From: an uncultured Collinsella sp.
GTDB taxonomy: Bacteria; Actinomycetota; Coriobacteriia; Coriobacteriales; Coriobacteriaceae
Reading direction: 5' to 3'
Assembly: GCA_900552735.1 (NCBI GenBank)
Contig: USBA01000028.1
Coordinates: 1-14,194 of the forward strand
Length of the DNA stretch: 14,194 nucleotides
Below are positions 13,511 through 14,194 of this stretch, piece after piece. Below the pieces are notes generated by a model that was not told where the DNA came from, ran no database searches, and saw only the letters and a program-made list of their open reading frames with translations. The position numbers were made by a program, and so were the translations under genes. Numbering within the stretch: position 1 is the first letter of the stretch; the number at the start of each line of letters is the position of its first letter.

Positions 13511-14194
13511 ATGTCCAAGAAGAACCGCGCCAAGTCCAAGGCCAAGCGTTTTGGCGAAGGCTCGGCCAAGCCGATTGTCTCGGCCGCGACCTATGGTGTG
13601 GGCGGCAATGCGTTTGCGCAGGCCATCGCCGATCCGGTCTCGACGGTGCACTCCAATAAGCCCGAGCTGTTAGTGGTCGACGGCTACAACGTGATTCACT
13701 GCACGCCGCGCTACGAAAAACTCGTGTACGACCATTCCGACGACCCGTATTCCAGCGACGTTCACGATATGGCGCGCACCGCCCTCATCAACGACGTCGC
13801 CGCCTTTGCCCAGGGCCGCTATGAGGCCGTGATCGTGTTCGACGGCGCGGGCAATATCTCCAGCGAGCGCCCCAACCTGCCGGCCCGCGGCGTGCGCATC
13901 GAGTTTTCGCCGACGGGCGTCTCTGCCGATACCGTGGTGCAGAAGCTCTGCATCGAGGCACGTGAGGAGGGCCGCGCGTGCTCCGTGGTATCGAGCGACG
14001 GCACAATCCAGGCCGTCGTCATGGGCAAGGGCGTCACGCGTATCTCGAGCCGCATGCTGGTGGACGAGATCAAACAGATCGCCAAGGAGCATACCGGCTT
14101 TATCAAGACGATGTGGTGCGGCGACCTGGCCTGCGAGGAAGCCATGAAGGAGCAGGCTGGTCTGTCCAGCCGCTGCATGCCCTTTGCCCAGGAG
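13511..14194 (+). CDS. YacP/Rae1-like NYN-domain ribonuclease, 3' end outside the window
   Basis: The frame is open from ATG 13511 to the last base (228 codons), so it is cut by the window end. GGGGGAGGAG at the end of rlmB gives the ribosome site. Residues 1-50 are an extra N-terminal tail with a Lys/Arg-rich start (SKKNRAKSKAKRF). The NYN (PIN-like) domain begins at LLVVDGYNVI with D57; the other acidic residues are D111 in VIVFDGAG, D140 in SADTVVQKL and D163 in VSSDGTIQ. In Bacillus, Rae1 (YacP) enters the ribosome A site and cleaves mRNA during translation, and its gene also follows rlmB. Bacillus Rae1 is about 170 residues; this one is already longer, with Cys-containing sequence after the domain. 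Confidence 0.88.
   Translation, partial: MSKKNRAKSKAKRFGEGSAKPIVSAATYGVGGNAFAQAIADPVSTVHSNKPELLVVDGYNVIHCTPRYEKLVYDHSDDPYSSDVHDMARTALINDVAAFAQGRYEAVIVFDGAGNISSERPNLPARGVRIEFSPTGVSADTVVQKLCIEAREEGRACSVVSSDGTIQAVVMGKGVTRISSRMLVDEIKQIAKEHTGFIKTMWCGDLACEEAMKEQAGLSSRCMPFAQE

Noticed and set aside
1..14194. CRISPR array, tRNA or rRNA genes, insertion-sequence ends
   Set aside because: I looked for regular spaced repeats, tRNA-like cloverleaf ends and transposase motifs and saw none. The only regular repeat is the 27-base operator array.

Overview
This looks like chromosomal DNA of a high-GC Gram-positive bacterium. My best guess is an actinobacterium of the Coriobacteriia, Collinsella-like. That guess rests on strongly G/C-ending codons, the protein character, a ClpC-type unfoldase, DisA and a YacP/Rae1 nuclease. 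It is inference and was not tested against any database.

Layout: positions 1-345 hold the 3' end of a small membrane protein (DUF2798-like). A non-coding leader of about 185 bases follows, then clpC (531-3173) with a strong terminator. An accessory block comes next. It begins with a toxin-antitoxin pair of an unusual mix: a RelB/DinJ-like antitoxin with a PIN-domain RNase toxin, preceded by inverted repeats that look like an autoregulatory operator. It continues with pepD (M20 aminoacyl-histidine dipeptidase), a convergent hipBA pair on the minus strand, and mntP (manganese exporter, minus strand). mntP has a clear yybP-ykoY manganese riboswitch and terminator in its leader. The window ends with a tightly packed plus-strand run: disA, ispD, ispF, cysS, rlmB and a yacP/rae1-like gene cut by the window end.

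How the genes relate: disA (c-di-AMP synthesis), ispD and ispF (two steps of the MEP isoprenoid pathway) and cysS (Cys-tRNA synthesis) overlap or nearly touch and look like one operon. rlmB and yacP (rRNA methylation, ribosome-linked RNA cleavage) form a second tight pair. A gap of about 140 bases with a long imperfect inverted repeat separates the two. The order clpC ... disA-ispD-ispF-cysS-rlmB-yacP resembles the well-known Bacillus clpC-radA-disA-...-yacP cluster. Here radA is absent between clpC and disA, and the two toxin-antitoxin modules, pepD and mntP sit there instead.

The most interesting regulatory feature is upstream of hipB. Three near-identical TGCA-N6-TGCA operators repeat every 27 bases. 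One fills the spacer between the putative -35 and -10, one overlies the likely transcription start, and the third is built into the loop and stem of the mntP terminator.
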